A DNA stretch of 64,000 nucleotides from Stenocarpella maydis. Taxonomy: Eukaryota > Ascomycota > Sordariomycetes > Diaporthales > Diaporthaceae. Shown here piece after piece: positions 1 through 10,048 of this stretch (position 1 is its first letter; each line of letters opens with the position of its first letter). A program made the position numbers and the translations under genes. Where the stretch lies: assembly GCA_002270565.1 (NCBI GenBank), contig NQMI01000006.1, forward strand, positions 157,659-221,658, in the 5' to 3' direction. The notes under the pieces are model-generated. The model worked only from the letters and a program-made list of their open reading frames with translations. It had not been told where the DNA came from and ran no database searches.

Positions 1-1
1 G

Positions 2-625
2 CTGGATATCCTCATCAACAACGCTGGCGTCGACCACATCATGCCCTTCGCGGACTGTGCGATGGAGGACGTCCGACGCATCTTTGATACCAACGTGATC
101 GGCGTCTTTGCGGTGACGCAGGCGTTCCTGCCGCTCCTGATCGAGGCCAAGGGGACAGTCGCCAACATCGGGTCTGTCAACGAGGTCTTCCAGCCGCCGT
201 TCCAGGCGGCCTACAATGCCAGCAAGGCGGCCATCTCGGCCTTCTCGGACACGATAAGGACCGAGCTGATTCCCTTTGGAGTCAAGGTCGTGCACATCAG
301 GACTGGGGCCGTCGCGTCTAACCTGTTTAGGTCAGACCACCCAGGTGACAAGATGCCTCCCGGGAGCATTTACCTGCCCTGCAAGGATAAAGTCGAGGGC
401 CGAACCTTTTTGGAAGGCGTCAAATTCGCAACGCCCGAGGAGTACGCCAAGGAGGTGGCCAAGGATCTGCTTGGCAAGCCGGGCGCAGTCCTCTGGAGAG
501 GCCCCAATGCCGGAATAGCGAGGCTGCTGAGCTACTTTGCCTGGCCTGGGATGATGGTGGGTGAGAAGGTGTTCTTACGAGGATTCAACTTGCTAACACT
601 TCGTCCCAGAATTCACTCTACATGA
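2..625 (+). CDS. Short-chain dehydrogenase/reductase, AYR1-like (5' end outside window)
   Basis: The reading frame is open from the window edge, so the N-terminal cofactor-binding part is missing. What is visible starts at the SDR NNAG motif (NNAGVDH), followed by the helix with TNVIGVF, the strand-5 serine (IGSVNE) and the catalytic YNASK (YxxxK). After it comes a long C-terminal substrate segment (VHIRTGAVASNLF). This order is classic SDR, and the sequence resembles the fungal branch containing 1-acyl-dihydroxyacetone-phosphate reductase (AYR1), which uses NADPH on lipid precursors. The substrate is inferred only from that resemblance. About 208 residues are visible, and the frame ends at a TGA. 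No intron is needed in the visible part. The family is near certain; the exact substrate is not known. Confidence 0.85.
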   Translation: MDILINNAGVDHIMPFADCAMEDVRRIFDTNVIGVFAVTQAFLPLLIEAKGTVANIGSVNEVFQPPFQAAYNASKAAISAFSDTIRTELIPFGVKVVHIRTGAVASNLFRSDHPGDKMPPGSIYLPCKDKVEGRTFLEGVKFATPEEYAKEVAKDLLGKPGAVLWRGPNAGIARLLSYFAWPGMMVGEKVFLRGFNLLTLRPRIHST

Positions 626-1238
626 AGGGCTGTGGCTTGAATTCTTTGACGCCACGGAAGTCAAAATCGGTCTAGCTGTCGTGGTGGACAAGTCCAGCTC
701 AAGCTGGGAGGGACGAATGTACAAAGCATTTGATCATTCATGCACACCGTATATCGGTCCCGTAGTAACTCTGTAACCAGCGTTTCAGGCCATTTGACAT
801 ATTTGACAGTCCTGCTACAGCTCGGACAGAAGGCCCAGGGTCGCCTTACATGCTTATGATTGATAGAGCCCTGCTTAGAGGCTCAAAAGATTTCATGGAG
901 GTACATGCTTCCTTATTGGACCTCGCCAGGTGCCAGCAAATAAATATAATTCATATATGCAACGAAAATATGACTGTTGAACCGTTTTCTTGTAAGAATG
1001 ACGGCCGATAACGCAGTATCCGTGTATTCATCGGTTTGAGTACCAAATAATAACCATTCAAATTAACTCATAACTCCCCAACAACATAATGCCCTGGCGC
1101 AAAAAGACCACATGCAGGATAGTGGCACCAGGAGGCTTCCCACCATTCAAGCCTTGAGCTTCCACCCATATTAATGTAATGAATTCATATGTGCTGAAAG
1201 CCTGCTTTTATCACGTCGGATGATTCGGTGACTCCAAG
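626..1238. other. Intergenic, no gene seen
   Basis: This is the shared 3' flank of two convergent genes. It is AT-richer than the coding sequence on its left. No long frame, repeat or structural RNA was recognised. Confidence 0.6.
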
Positions 1239-2958
1239 TCAGTTCACTTCCCGCCGACTGAGGCTTGCCCGCAGATATGCTAATACTTCTTGGTGTCCCC
1301 GGTTATCAGGATCAGCCAAACTTGTCATCTTACGCAAAAAGATTCCCCGCCAATCCTCTCGCCGTTCTTCCCAACTCTTATGAATGTGGTGCTCGGTGCA
1401 AATCTGCTGTAATGAAACTGGTCGAAGTACAGGAGTGGAAAGCCGCAGATGGTGAATCGCATCCCCGTGAGACTCTAATTTCTCACGGATATCAAGCAGC
1501 TCCGTGCTGACAGTGAACCCATGAGCGCCGTGCTTTTGTGCAACAGCTTTCCAAGCCTGGATTACGGATGTAGGTATGGGAAGCTCCCATGTTCTTCTCC
1601 AGGTAAGTGTTGCATTCGTCTGGCTTCCACTTGACTGATACTTGAAGAGACTAGCCAATGCCTCTCTTCCGTTCCAAATCTCTATAGTATTCAGTCGTGG
1701 CATTCTCATCGCTGCTGCCGCTGCGTCTTTAAGTATTTGCTCAATATCACTTGGTTCCGATTCAGGGGCAATTAGTTGTGAAGTCAGTACAAGTGACTGC
1801 AGGTTGTTCCACTGCCAGGCAGACTCGAGAGAAGAAAAGAATTGGTCGGCTTCAACGAGGAACGCGCCTGAAAAGTCCTTCAGCTTGAGGCTAGTTTCCG
1901 CCGCCATCTGACTGATGGCACGAGTCGATGTTCGATCGTGGTCGGATCTAGACATCGCATCAAGGTCCGTTTGATGGAAGTTTCCAAGCCTGACCAGCTT
2001 CTGAAGGTCCTTTGAAACAAGGGATTCGAAAAATTATTGGAATTCTAATAACGAACTGAGGGTCAGTCCTATTCACCAATGGAATGGTAATGCAACGAAT
2101 GGTATGGCAACGCAGATGCTCACCTTCATCTGAGAACATCGGAGCGTCGGGATCGGTATCCCTCCATGGCTCGTAATAAATTTCTGGGAGTCTGGGTAGA
2201 CGGGAGAACATATAGGCGAGTGTGATCGGATTCCATTGTCGCCGAGTCTGTTGGCGCAGGATTATACTCGTGACTGCTGGAACTAATGGCAATCCCTGCC
2301 ACCACCGAGCCTCTTGATCTTCGCCATCCAAGAATGAATTTTTGTTGCCGATAATGCCGAGATACTTGGACAACGTAGAAGACAGACGGCATACGCAGTT
2401 CTCACTGCCAATAAGCCAATCGTGCCCGCAGCGGTTAGCATTTGGTACCTGCACCTGCCTCATGCCTTGGCCCTGAAGGCACTCATCTGAAGGAAAGTCT
2501 GGCTTCAAGTGTGAGTACTGCATCCAGTGCTCTAAGTCACTGGGTGAGTATAAACTAATGTCAAGCAGTATTCCGCTGTCTGACTTCCATGTGCTAAGAG
2601 TCGAGAACAAAGCCTGGAACCCGGAAGCAAGAATGCTGACGTCGGTGTGTGATGACATCGTTATGCCTTTCGTTCTTGAGCCGCAATCGTACTTCTCGAG
2701 TCTCAAACAGAACCATATATAACGCACGAGATGTCAATTGCGGTGGATCATCGAAGGGAGTTCGGCAAGGCATGATGGAGTCAGCCTGAGTCTGGTAAAA
2801 TTCTGCTGCTCGACAACTGTCTGCCACTCTCGTGATACCACGTCCAAGCGAGACAATTTGCGGCCGGCACTCGCAGCGTAGAGCAACGGGTTTAGGATTA
2901 GGAGTTGGATCTCTGCGGGCAAGCTGCCCCAGAATATCTTTGAACACGATGATTCCAT
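1239..2958 (-). pseudogene. Degenerate F-box-like gene with two in-frame stops
   Basis: Three open stretches on the minus strand join into one protein of a family common in Sordariomycetes. The N-terminus (about 2958-2737) has an F-box-like start with LPAEIQLLIL and ends SMIHRN. A TGA at 2736-2734 interrupts it, and the frame continues directly with HLVRYIWFCL, which belongs to the same domain. A plausible intron (GTGAGC at 2123 to TAG at 2045, 79 nt) restores the second frame. That frame meets one TAA at 2036-2034 and then runs through FFESLVSKDL and AAAAAMRMP to a normal stop. Without the two stops the product would be about 545 residues. Both stops are one C-to-T change away from sense codons (CGA, CAA). 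F-box proteins select targets for SCF ubiquitin ligases; this copy should not give a full protein unless stops are read through. Confidence 0.7.
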
Positions 2959-3438
2959 GAGTGAGAATGGTGGCAGAAGAATGATGGTTGCGCGGGTCGG
3001 AGGAAATTTCTGATGTCGTGGAACTATGCCTATTTAAGGTCTTTTTATGCTCAAATTTTATCAGCACCTTTCTCTTTCTTTGAGATGTTGCGAATCGCCT
3101 CCCAGAAGTCTTCAAGATGGAATGTTTTGGGTAATTTGAACTATTTATCAACGTTAGAGATTGTATATTTGAATGTTGGCTGTGGTGCTTACTATGGCGA
3201 GGGCTTCCTTGGAAGCTTGTGAGCTCTCGTGTGTGGATGCGGGATGGAGAAGTGAACCGGCACTGTAGCTGTGGACTGTAACTTTTTATATGAAGCTTTT
3301 GCAAGCGACTAGATCGCTTGCCGTGTGACTAATTGCCCGAGCCCAGCGATGGGCTACTTGCGTCAACGGTCTGCTGCTGGTCTCGACTAGCCTCGTCTGT
3401 GCGGCCTCACGAGGGTGTCTATGTTTTCCCAAATGTTC

Positions 3439-3521
3439 ATCTATTGTTATTGACATCGTATACTTATCTAACGCTGGGTCTTTGAGCGTTAGATAAGTAT
3501 ACGATGCCGATAACAGTAGAT
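3439..3521. repeat. 83-bp foldback (37-bp inverted arms, 9-nt loop)
   Basis: The left arm (3439-3475) is the reverse complement of the right arm (3485-3521). The inner 21 bp next to the 9-nt loop are perfect, and the outer part has three mismatches, all transitions. It could be a tiny foldback or MITE-like element, or a cruciform-forming palindrome. No coding frame or clear target duplication accompanies it. Confidence 0.75.
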
Positions 3522-4315
3522 CTGTGAATACACTTTTTATCAGAACCGATGGCATAGCGGACTAATCCTCCTACTAGCACTAGCACGCTAGCGATGTTCA
3601 TGCTCTCCACGCTTTGCACCCAAGCACCGGTTTAGTCTGCTTTGCACTAGCTTATTACTTTGCAGACTGTAGTGTGAGGTGGACATATCTACTCCGTCGA
3701 ACTTAACTAGCAAGCCTCCGTTCTCTGGTTACTTCTTATTGTCAGATATGACAGGTGTCTGGGAACACGTGCCAGTGCCAGTGTGCCTGGTGACTCATCC
3801 ACAAAATATCCTGTCAAGGTGCTGCTCTGTTAGCCTACAAAGATTATATGGGGTATCCTGGCATCTCCCGGTCAGCAAGGAACAGAATTTAAGCAAGTAG
3901 AACATGCAGCTCTAGTAGAACGGCAAACCGTGTATGTTATAGGTCACATCGCGTCAAGTCGCTTCCAAACGTTGTGGCCTCCTCAGGCATCAGTTTCATG
4001 GCAGTCACATGTAGACCTTTGCGGCGCTGCCCCCTCAGCCATGGGCTACGGTACATACGACTTCCTAATTACTGTCTGGCAGTTGGGAAAGGTACCGCTT
4101 AGCTCGCCGGCCAGGTACTACGAGGCTGCCTGTGCGGCGTGGTTGACATGGCCAATCACGAAGGCGGCAGCGCGGACCACGTCACAGGTATTACAAACAG
4201 CGCGGATCTTACAGCCACGCAGGTTGGCCTGAGTAAGTCCGCCCTGCGCTGGCTGACTGGGCCGAGATACTCCGCTGGGCCAGGGAGAAGATAAACCTCC
4301 GCGGCCTGATGCTGC

Positions 4316-4795
4316 GTGTCGTCATGGCAGATTTCGCCTAATGTCTCGGGGTCCGCCGCGCCGCCCGGCCAACGGAACATAACCGCCGACCAGGTAGAAG
4401 AGATTATGTCGGCATACCGCTGTATTATATCGCCTCTTGCAGTCCTAGCTCAGTCCAGGGACGGTAATAAGAATGGTGGGGATAAAAATGAGCTGCGAAG
4501 GTTTCACGCCTTTCTTGCGTTGTGGTGGGTCTAGAATTTCGATTATGAGGCAAAGAGTCACGAGTACGGCTGGGATGGGTTGGACAACTTCCTGGAGGAA
4601 GAGTGCCGATTGCTGATAGACGATGCTGAACAGTTAGTCATGGGAGTCCAATACCAAGAGGTCCACGTGCGTGATGGGGTCAGGGGGCAGCCATGGACAA
4701 GCATCGGGGAGGACGAGTTCTACTGTTGCTTTGAATATCCCATGCGGTATATTGCAAGGACTCAGATAATGTTGCAGTCATCTGTGCTGAATTAA
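4316..4795 (+). pseudogene. Possible relic frame interrupted by TAG, unrecognised
   Basis: One forward frame is open over about 160 codons apart from a single TAG at 4532-4534. The half after the stop is acidic, with ordinary protein-like composition (DNFLEEECRLLIDDAEQLV). The first half contains DQVEEIMSAYRC. I do not recognise a family. It may be the tail of a decayed gene or a chance frame. Nothing nearby supports a start, a promoter or an intron. Confidence 0.2.
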
Positions 4796-5967
4796 TATTT
4801 CCTTCATCGTGGTTTATTATTCAGATACTGTACGGTGCCATGGTTGAAAATGCTGCATTACTTAGTGAACCATCCAGACTCCATTAAAGCTATTGCGCAT
4901 AGCCTCAGACCGTCCGGTTTCGTTTTGAACCCAACCGCAATACCCTTTGGAGGTGAGCGGGGGAGGGGGGGGGAGCGAGAGAGAGTTTCGGCAGTCCCTT
5001 GATACAGTCGTAAATGCTCAAATACCCTGCGTTTGATAACCAATACATGGACCGATAAGTAACACGTAGAGGGTGCATGCTACATCAATCTAGTTTGATA
5101 CTGAAAACATCTGCTAAAGCAGAGTCGCGAGCATAGAAGCAGACTATGTTGTAAATATATAGACTATTTGTATTCTTTGAGTTCCTCTACTAAGCCGGAA
5201 CAACAGTAATTGTCCTCATGGGACAGAAAACAATAGGTATTCAATTATTTATCATGGGCGATCAAATTCTTGACGCATACTTTAAATAATGACTATTCAG
5301 TGTACTCCTGCAAACTCGTGTATTGTTAGTACGGAGTATATACTAGGATCATGTGTATTATACATGGAATCATGGCACATATGTCACCCGTAAAGGTTTT
5401 TTACTAGACAAAAATGGTGTGCAGGTGCTCGGTCGCCGTCCGGCTATCGCTGAAGTTCGTATTGGATGGATACGGTCGCAGGCCTCTATCCAGCTTGTGG
5501 CCGTAGTATACTATAGTCTTGGCAGGAGACAAGCCGCGGTTCGATGGCAAGCAGCAACAAAGAACAAATCCAATGGTGTTTCAATCACTCTTCTAGCGCC
5601 AGGGACCTCACCCAGCATTCCGGACCCACGGGCTAACTAGCTTATTATCCAGGCGGGCGTGATGACCTTCAGCTCGGACGGGGCTGAACCCCAGATACGA
5701 GTGACGCTCTATTCCCGTCCACTCAGCTTCGCCTATGGGCCCTGCTCGTACGACAGTGGGTCCGCTTCTCTCCTCGCTAATGCAGGAACGTGACAGTCCG
5801 TCACGCTCGCCCAGGCGCTCGGGGCATTACCTATGTACTTTATCCTCCTTTTTTCGACACCGTGCTCAGCTCCCAGCCGGCTGCTATCCGGGTGCGCATA
5901 CCTTCCGCTTCTACCTGGGCACCCAAGAGTGGAAGTTGGGATAGTTCCGGCTGAATGGGTGCATGTG

Positions 5968-5975
5968 TATAAAAT
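5968..5975 (+). promoter_or_regulatory. TATA box
   Basis: TATAAAAT lies about 210 bp before the ATG of the Ser/Thr-rich secreted protein gene, a plausible position given a 5' leader of roughly 150-180 nt. Confidence 0.5.
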
Positions 5976-6178
5976 AGATGACCCCTGCGAGTCTCGTCGT
6001 CTCACAGGTCATGAACAGAAATCACACTCGTTCACTACCTCGTCGTTCGTTCCAATTCATTGCCGGGCTCCACTCGTTTGCGCCCAGTCTCTCTTTAGCT
6101 ACCGATTATTAAATCAGCAGCCAACTGGCACCAATAACATAACAAACCTTAAAACACAAGACACTCGTTTTAATAAAT

Positions 6179-7719
6179 ATGCATACAAAGGCCTCACTGG
6201 CGCTCGCCGCCTCCGTCTTTGCAGGGCTGGCCAACTCCGCCGCGGCTGGACTGGATCCTCGAGCTGTCACTTGCTCGAATGATCTGCTCGCCCTCCTCAT
6301 GGGGGCGCTCCCAGCCTACGCGGCTCCTTTCTGCAAGGCCGCCGTGAACATCTCGCCAAAGACACCAACTGCCACGATCACTGTTGCGCCTACTGTGTAA
6401 GCTTGCCACTAACTCGCCCGCGATATATATATCTATGTATCAGAACACCCTAACATTGCTGCCCCAATAGCACTGTCCCGTACACCGCGTACAAGACTGT
6501 CTCTGTCACCGACAAGAAAAAGACCACCACCGTGCTCGTCAATGGGAAACGTCAGATTAACTACCGCAGCGAACATGTCCACCCGGTGGACGAGAGGGCC
6601 ATCCTCGAGGACCGGACCCTGATCGACTTCGCAGCCTTTGCCCAGGCAGCCCGTCTGGGCCTCGGCGTCCCAGCCGTATCCGCTGCTTGCTCGTGCTTCT
6701 CGTCCGCGTGGACGGCACCGACTGTTACCGCAACCGTCATTGGCAAGACCCCAGTAACAGTTTCCACAGCCAAGGTGACCCTCCCTACAACTGTGACAGT
6801 CGCCGGGGTCACCGTCACGTCTGTGAGCAACGGGTATGTCACGCCCACGACGAGCACGCCGAGCCCAACGCCGACGACCATCACAACTCCCCAGCTGCCG
6901 TCCAGTTCCACGACGCCGGCTTCACCGTCTGTCATCACCTCGGTGGTGAGCGTGAGCTCGTCGTTTGTTCCCGTCAGCACTCTTACAAATAGCGCGGATC
7001 TTTCGAGCCTCAGCAGTATAGTCTCGTCCATCCTCTCAGACACGGCGTCGTCCTCGGCGGCTTCTTCCACGGCGGACGGTTCTAGCTCGACTCCTTACGT
7101 CTCGTCAAGTGGAGCTGAAAGCTCATCCGCTCCCTCTCAGACTTCATCCTTTGCTCCCAGCTCGTCCTCGGATCTTGCCAGCTCATCCTCAGTTGTTGCC
7201 AGCTCGTCCTCGGATCTTCCCAGCTCGTCCTCGGTCCTCCCCAGTCTGTCGTCCACCCTCTCTAGCCTCTCAAGCGACACACCCCCCACATCCAGCAGCC
7301 TCCTCCCCTCGAGCACCCCCTCACCATCCCAGTCAACCTCAACCTTCTCCCCGACGACTAGCGACCTCCCCAGCAGCACCCTCTCCACGTCCTCCCTCGT
7401 CCCCACCTCCTCCTCGGCCCCGAGCAAGCCCCACCCTGTTTGCGGTGTCGACCTCCAGCCCTACGACTACAGCACCCCCGCGGCGGCCGACACCTACAAC
7501 GGGTGCAACCCGGACTCGGCGACGGGCTTCAGCGCCTGCCACAGCGACGTCAACGGCACGGCCGTCTGCAGCTCGTGCGGCAGGTGCGGGTCCGCGACGG
7601 CCGTGTGCAAGTCCGATGCCGACTGCGCAGCCGGCGAGGCCTGTCTTGTCGGGACGGCGTGCACCCAGGGGGTCGCGGTCTGCCTACCGATTTATGATAA
7701 CTGCTATGCTACCAACTAA
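6179..7719 (+). CDS. Secreted Ser/Thr-rich cell-wall-type protein with Cys-rich C-terminal module
   Basis: Two exons, 6179-6396 and 6471-7719, are separated by a 74-nt intron with donor GTAAGC, a CTAAC branch site and acceptor AATAG. The frame is continuous across the join, and the product is 488 residues. It starts with a signal peptide (alanine-rich core, about residues 1-23). A Thr/Val-rich stretch follows with repeated TVT-type strings, then about 180 residues dominated by Ser, Thr and Pro with imperfect SSSSDL/PSSSSV repeats. This middle is a likely O-mannosylated stalk. The last 95 residues hold about 12 cysteines (CGRCGSATAVCKSDADC). No GPI-anchor tail is visible. It is probably extracellular or wall-bound and adhesin-like. 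The function of the Cys module is unknown. Confidence 0.8.
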
Positions 7720-7934
7720 GATGACATTTTCGGGAACGAGGCATGGGAGGGAAATGGGATGTTGGAAATGTGTCGGGCAGGAGGGAGAGAGGATTCTCTA
7801 GTATTGCTGAAAGCATTTCTGTAAATGAGTATGATTTGTAATGAGGCGGATTAGAAAAACTTTACCGTGTCCTTCAATGCAACCCATCCTCTTCGCCAGC
7901 CGTCTGCTCCGTTGAATGATGGTATACTCCTCCT

Positions 7935-10048
7935 TCAATCCGAGCTCGACCCTTGCCCCCTGCCGAAGGGCCACATTATCTTTGAGAATATCCACATGAT
8001 CGCCCCCAGGGCCTGGTACATCACGGCCAACCAAAGCAGGGCGACGTTATGCACGACATAACCCGACGCGTTCCACACATCTCGCCCCGCACCGCGGGGA
8101 TCCGTGCGGGCCTTCTGCGTGACGGCCAACGCCCAGTTGAAATCGGCGATTGCGTCGTTGATGCCGGCTTGGATGATGGAGGCCGTGCGGGGCGGCTGCT
8201 TGACCTCGGGCCAGGCGCCTGGGAAGTCGGCTGGGCCCTTGTGCTTTCCCTCGAAGTCGAGCAGGGTCAGGTTGTGGTCCTCGTGCAGGCGCTCCCGCAC
8301 GCTGTCCTTGGTGAGCTTGCCGCGGATGCGGGCCTGCTCCTCGGTCGGCGTGGTTTCCCACCAGGCCTTGACCGTCTCAAACATGTACTGTTGTATAGAG
8401 GTCTTGCTGTCGGGGAAAGATGGGTGGTGTAGTATCGATAGGATCTTGTCGATGACTAGGTCGGCGTCGAGGTCTGAATCATCCCAGCATTTCACGATCT
8501 GCTGAGTGGCCCAATTGGTCGTCACCGTCGCAACAAGACCGGCGGGCTGGTTGAGCACGTTGCTGAAGTGGTCTTTGGACAGGTCCGAGTGGCTCGGGTC
8601 GGACGTCGTGCTGCCTTCCTTGAAGACTTTGGCAGAGTCGCATTTGGCGGCCTCCTCGTCGACGCGGTCGCGGGCTGCCTTGACGGCGTTGCGCAGCTCC
8701 ATGACCGACGATTCGATCATCACTGCCAGGTAGCGAAAGACAAGCTGGTTGGTGTACTCGCCCAGCTGGCCGTGGGAGTAGTCTTGGGTCGATTCCTCCT
8801 CATCTTCATCGCCCGCCTGTAAGTATTTGGAGACTGCATCGTGGAGATAGATGACGGGCTCAATTGTCTTCCACAAGAGGTTGGCGTCGGGCAGGTCGCT
8901 CATGGTCGGCTTATCCAAGTCGTTAGGCGCGTGCCTCTTGAAGATCTCCTGGACGGTTTGCAATTGTCGTAAAAGGGGATCAACATCGGGTCGAAGCTTG
9001 CTCATCCTTTCAATTCCGGTCTTAATGAGCTGGAATAGATGATCAAAAGCCAGGCCGCCGCGATTTAGTTTCTGGGATCTGAATTTTAGTGACACGAAAC
9101 TCGAAGACCACGAGAGAGTGCACCCACACTCGCCAGCTCTCCTAGAGAACCCTTGGACTGCAGAATTGCCTTGTCGTCTGCTTCGCCAAGCAATGAGTGG
9201 AATATATCCAGCATGCCAAAAGTGCCTGTGGTCAGCGGGGCGACCAGCTTGCCTGCCTTGACACCGTCGGGAATCTTAATGCGGCACGCATCGCCAACGA
9301 AAGGGAAGACGTCGCCCTCACCCAGCTCATGCAGACACAGCTCAACGAAGTTGCTGTGGGCAGAAAAGTCCTCCAGCGTGTGCAGGGCAGCGCCGAGCCT
9401 GCGGAAAGACTCCTTTCTTGCATCTGTCTCATGCTGGGCCCGGCCCTTCCGCCCGAGCTCGATGCACTCGAGGAGCTGCCCGCGCAGGTAACCAGCCGAC
9501 GTGTCCCACTCGTGCGCAGAGTTGGCGATATAGTTCTTCATGCCTGTCTCGGAGTCGATCTCCAGCTCCCTCGGATCCACCGGGCCACGCAGGCGAGCGT
9601 CGATTTTCTTGGCATCGCCCGGGTAACCACAAGGGTTGTCGATGTGCTCGACATGAGTGTAGCAGCCGAGGCGATCACGGGTGACGTCAAACTCGTCTGT
9701 GGCGAAGCCAAACTCCATGAAGGCCATGACGGAGACGATAGCGCGCAGGATGGGCTCGGGCACGTTCTCAAGGCATGTCGTGTCGATGACCTGGGAGAAG
9801 TCGCGCAGCCAGTTCCCAAAGTAGATCTGCTTGCGCTGCAGCTTAGTGAACCTGTAGCCGGTAATGAAGCTGGTCGGCAGGAACTTGAGCACCTCGGCGA
9901 GGTCACCGTGCCGCCAGACGTAGCCCTTGAACTCGCTGCCCGGCGGCACCTCACCTGCGCCAAACGCTGCAGCTGGGCTGGCGAGGACCAGACATATTAA
10001 GAGGAGGAAGAGTAGGGATGATGTCGAGGGCATCTTGCTATCGGCCAA
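7935..10048 (-). CDS. HET-C domain protein (N. crassa het-c type)
   Basis: Exon 1 is 10048-9128 and exon 2 is 9071-7935. The best-fitting intron is 56 nt (donor GTGGGT, acceptor CCCAG), giving about 685 residues. Residues 1-29 include a strong hydrophobic signal sequence. After the alanine-rich cleavage region come HET-C family landmarks: FGAGEVP, WRHGDL, YFGNWLRDFSQ, EHIDNP and LEDFSAHSNF. Exon 2 is mostly helical, with an acidic patch (DEDEEE) and a hydrophobic segment near the C-terminus (VALLWLAVMYQALGAIMW) that may span a membrane. Neurospora HET-C is a secretory-pathway or plasma-membrane protein whose allelic variants trigger vegetative incompatibility. The glycine-rich tail of the Neurospora protein is absent here. 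Whether this gene controls incompatibility is inference. The exact splice sites are moderately certain. Confidence 0.85.

Larger units (their letters stand above)
2959..6178. other. Gene-poor 3.2-kb interval
   Basis: Only short frames without recognisable domains occur here. The interval holds the foldback repeat at 3439-3521, a possible broken frame at 4316-4795, a purine-rich run near 4952-4985 (mostly G, then GA repeats) and, at the right end, the TATA-type promoter of the secreted-protein gene. It is AT-rich from about 5080 to 5350. The 95-codon frame at 5353-5640 has no recognisable features and was not accepted as a gene. Confidence 0.5.

Noticed and set aside
2594..3304. 236-codon minus-strand frame
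   Set aside because: Overlaps the F-box-like gene in another frame; that gene has family similarity and this one does not.
5353..5640. 95-codon forward frame
   Set aside because: No start context, domain or splice support; in an AT-rich gap.
9197..10000. 267-codon forward frame
   Set aside because: Antisense shadow of the HET-C exon 1.
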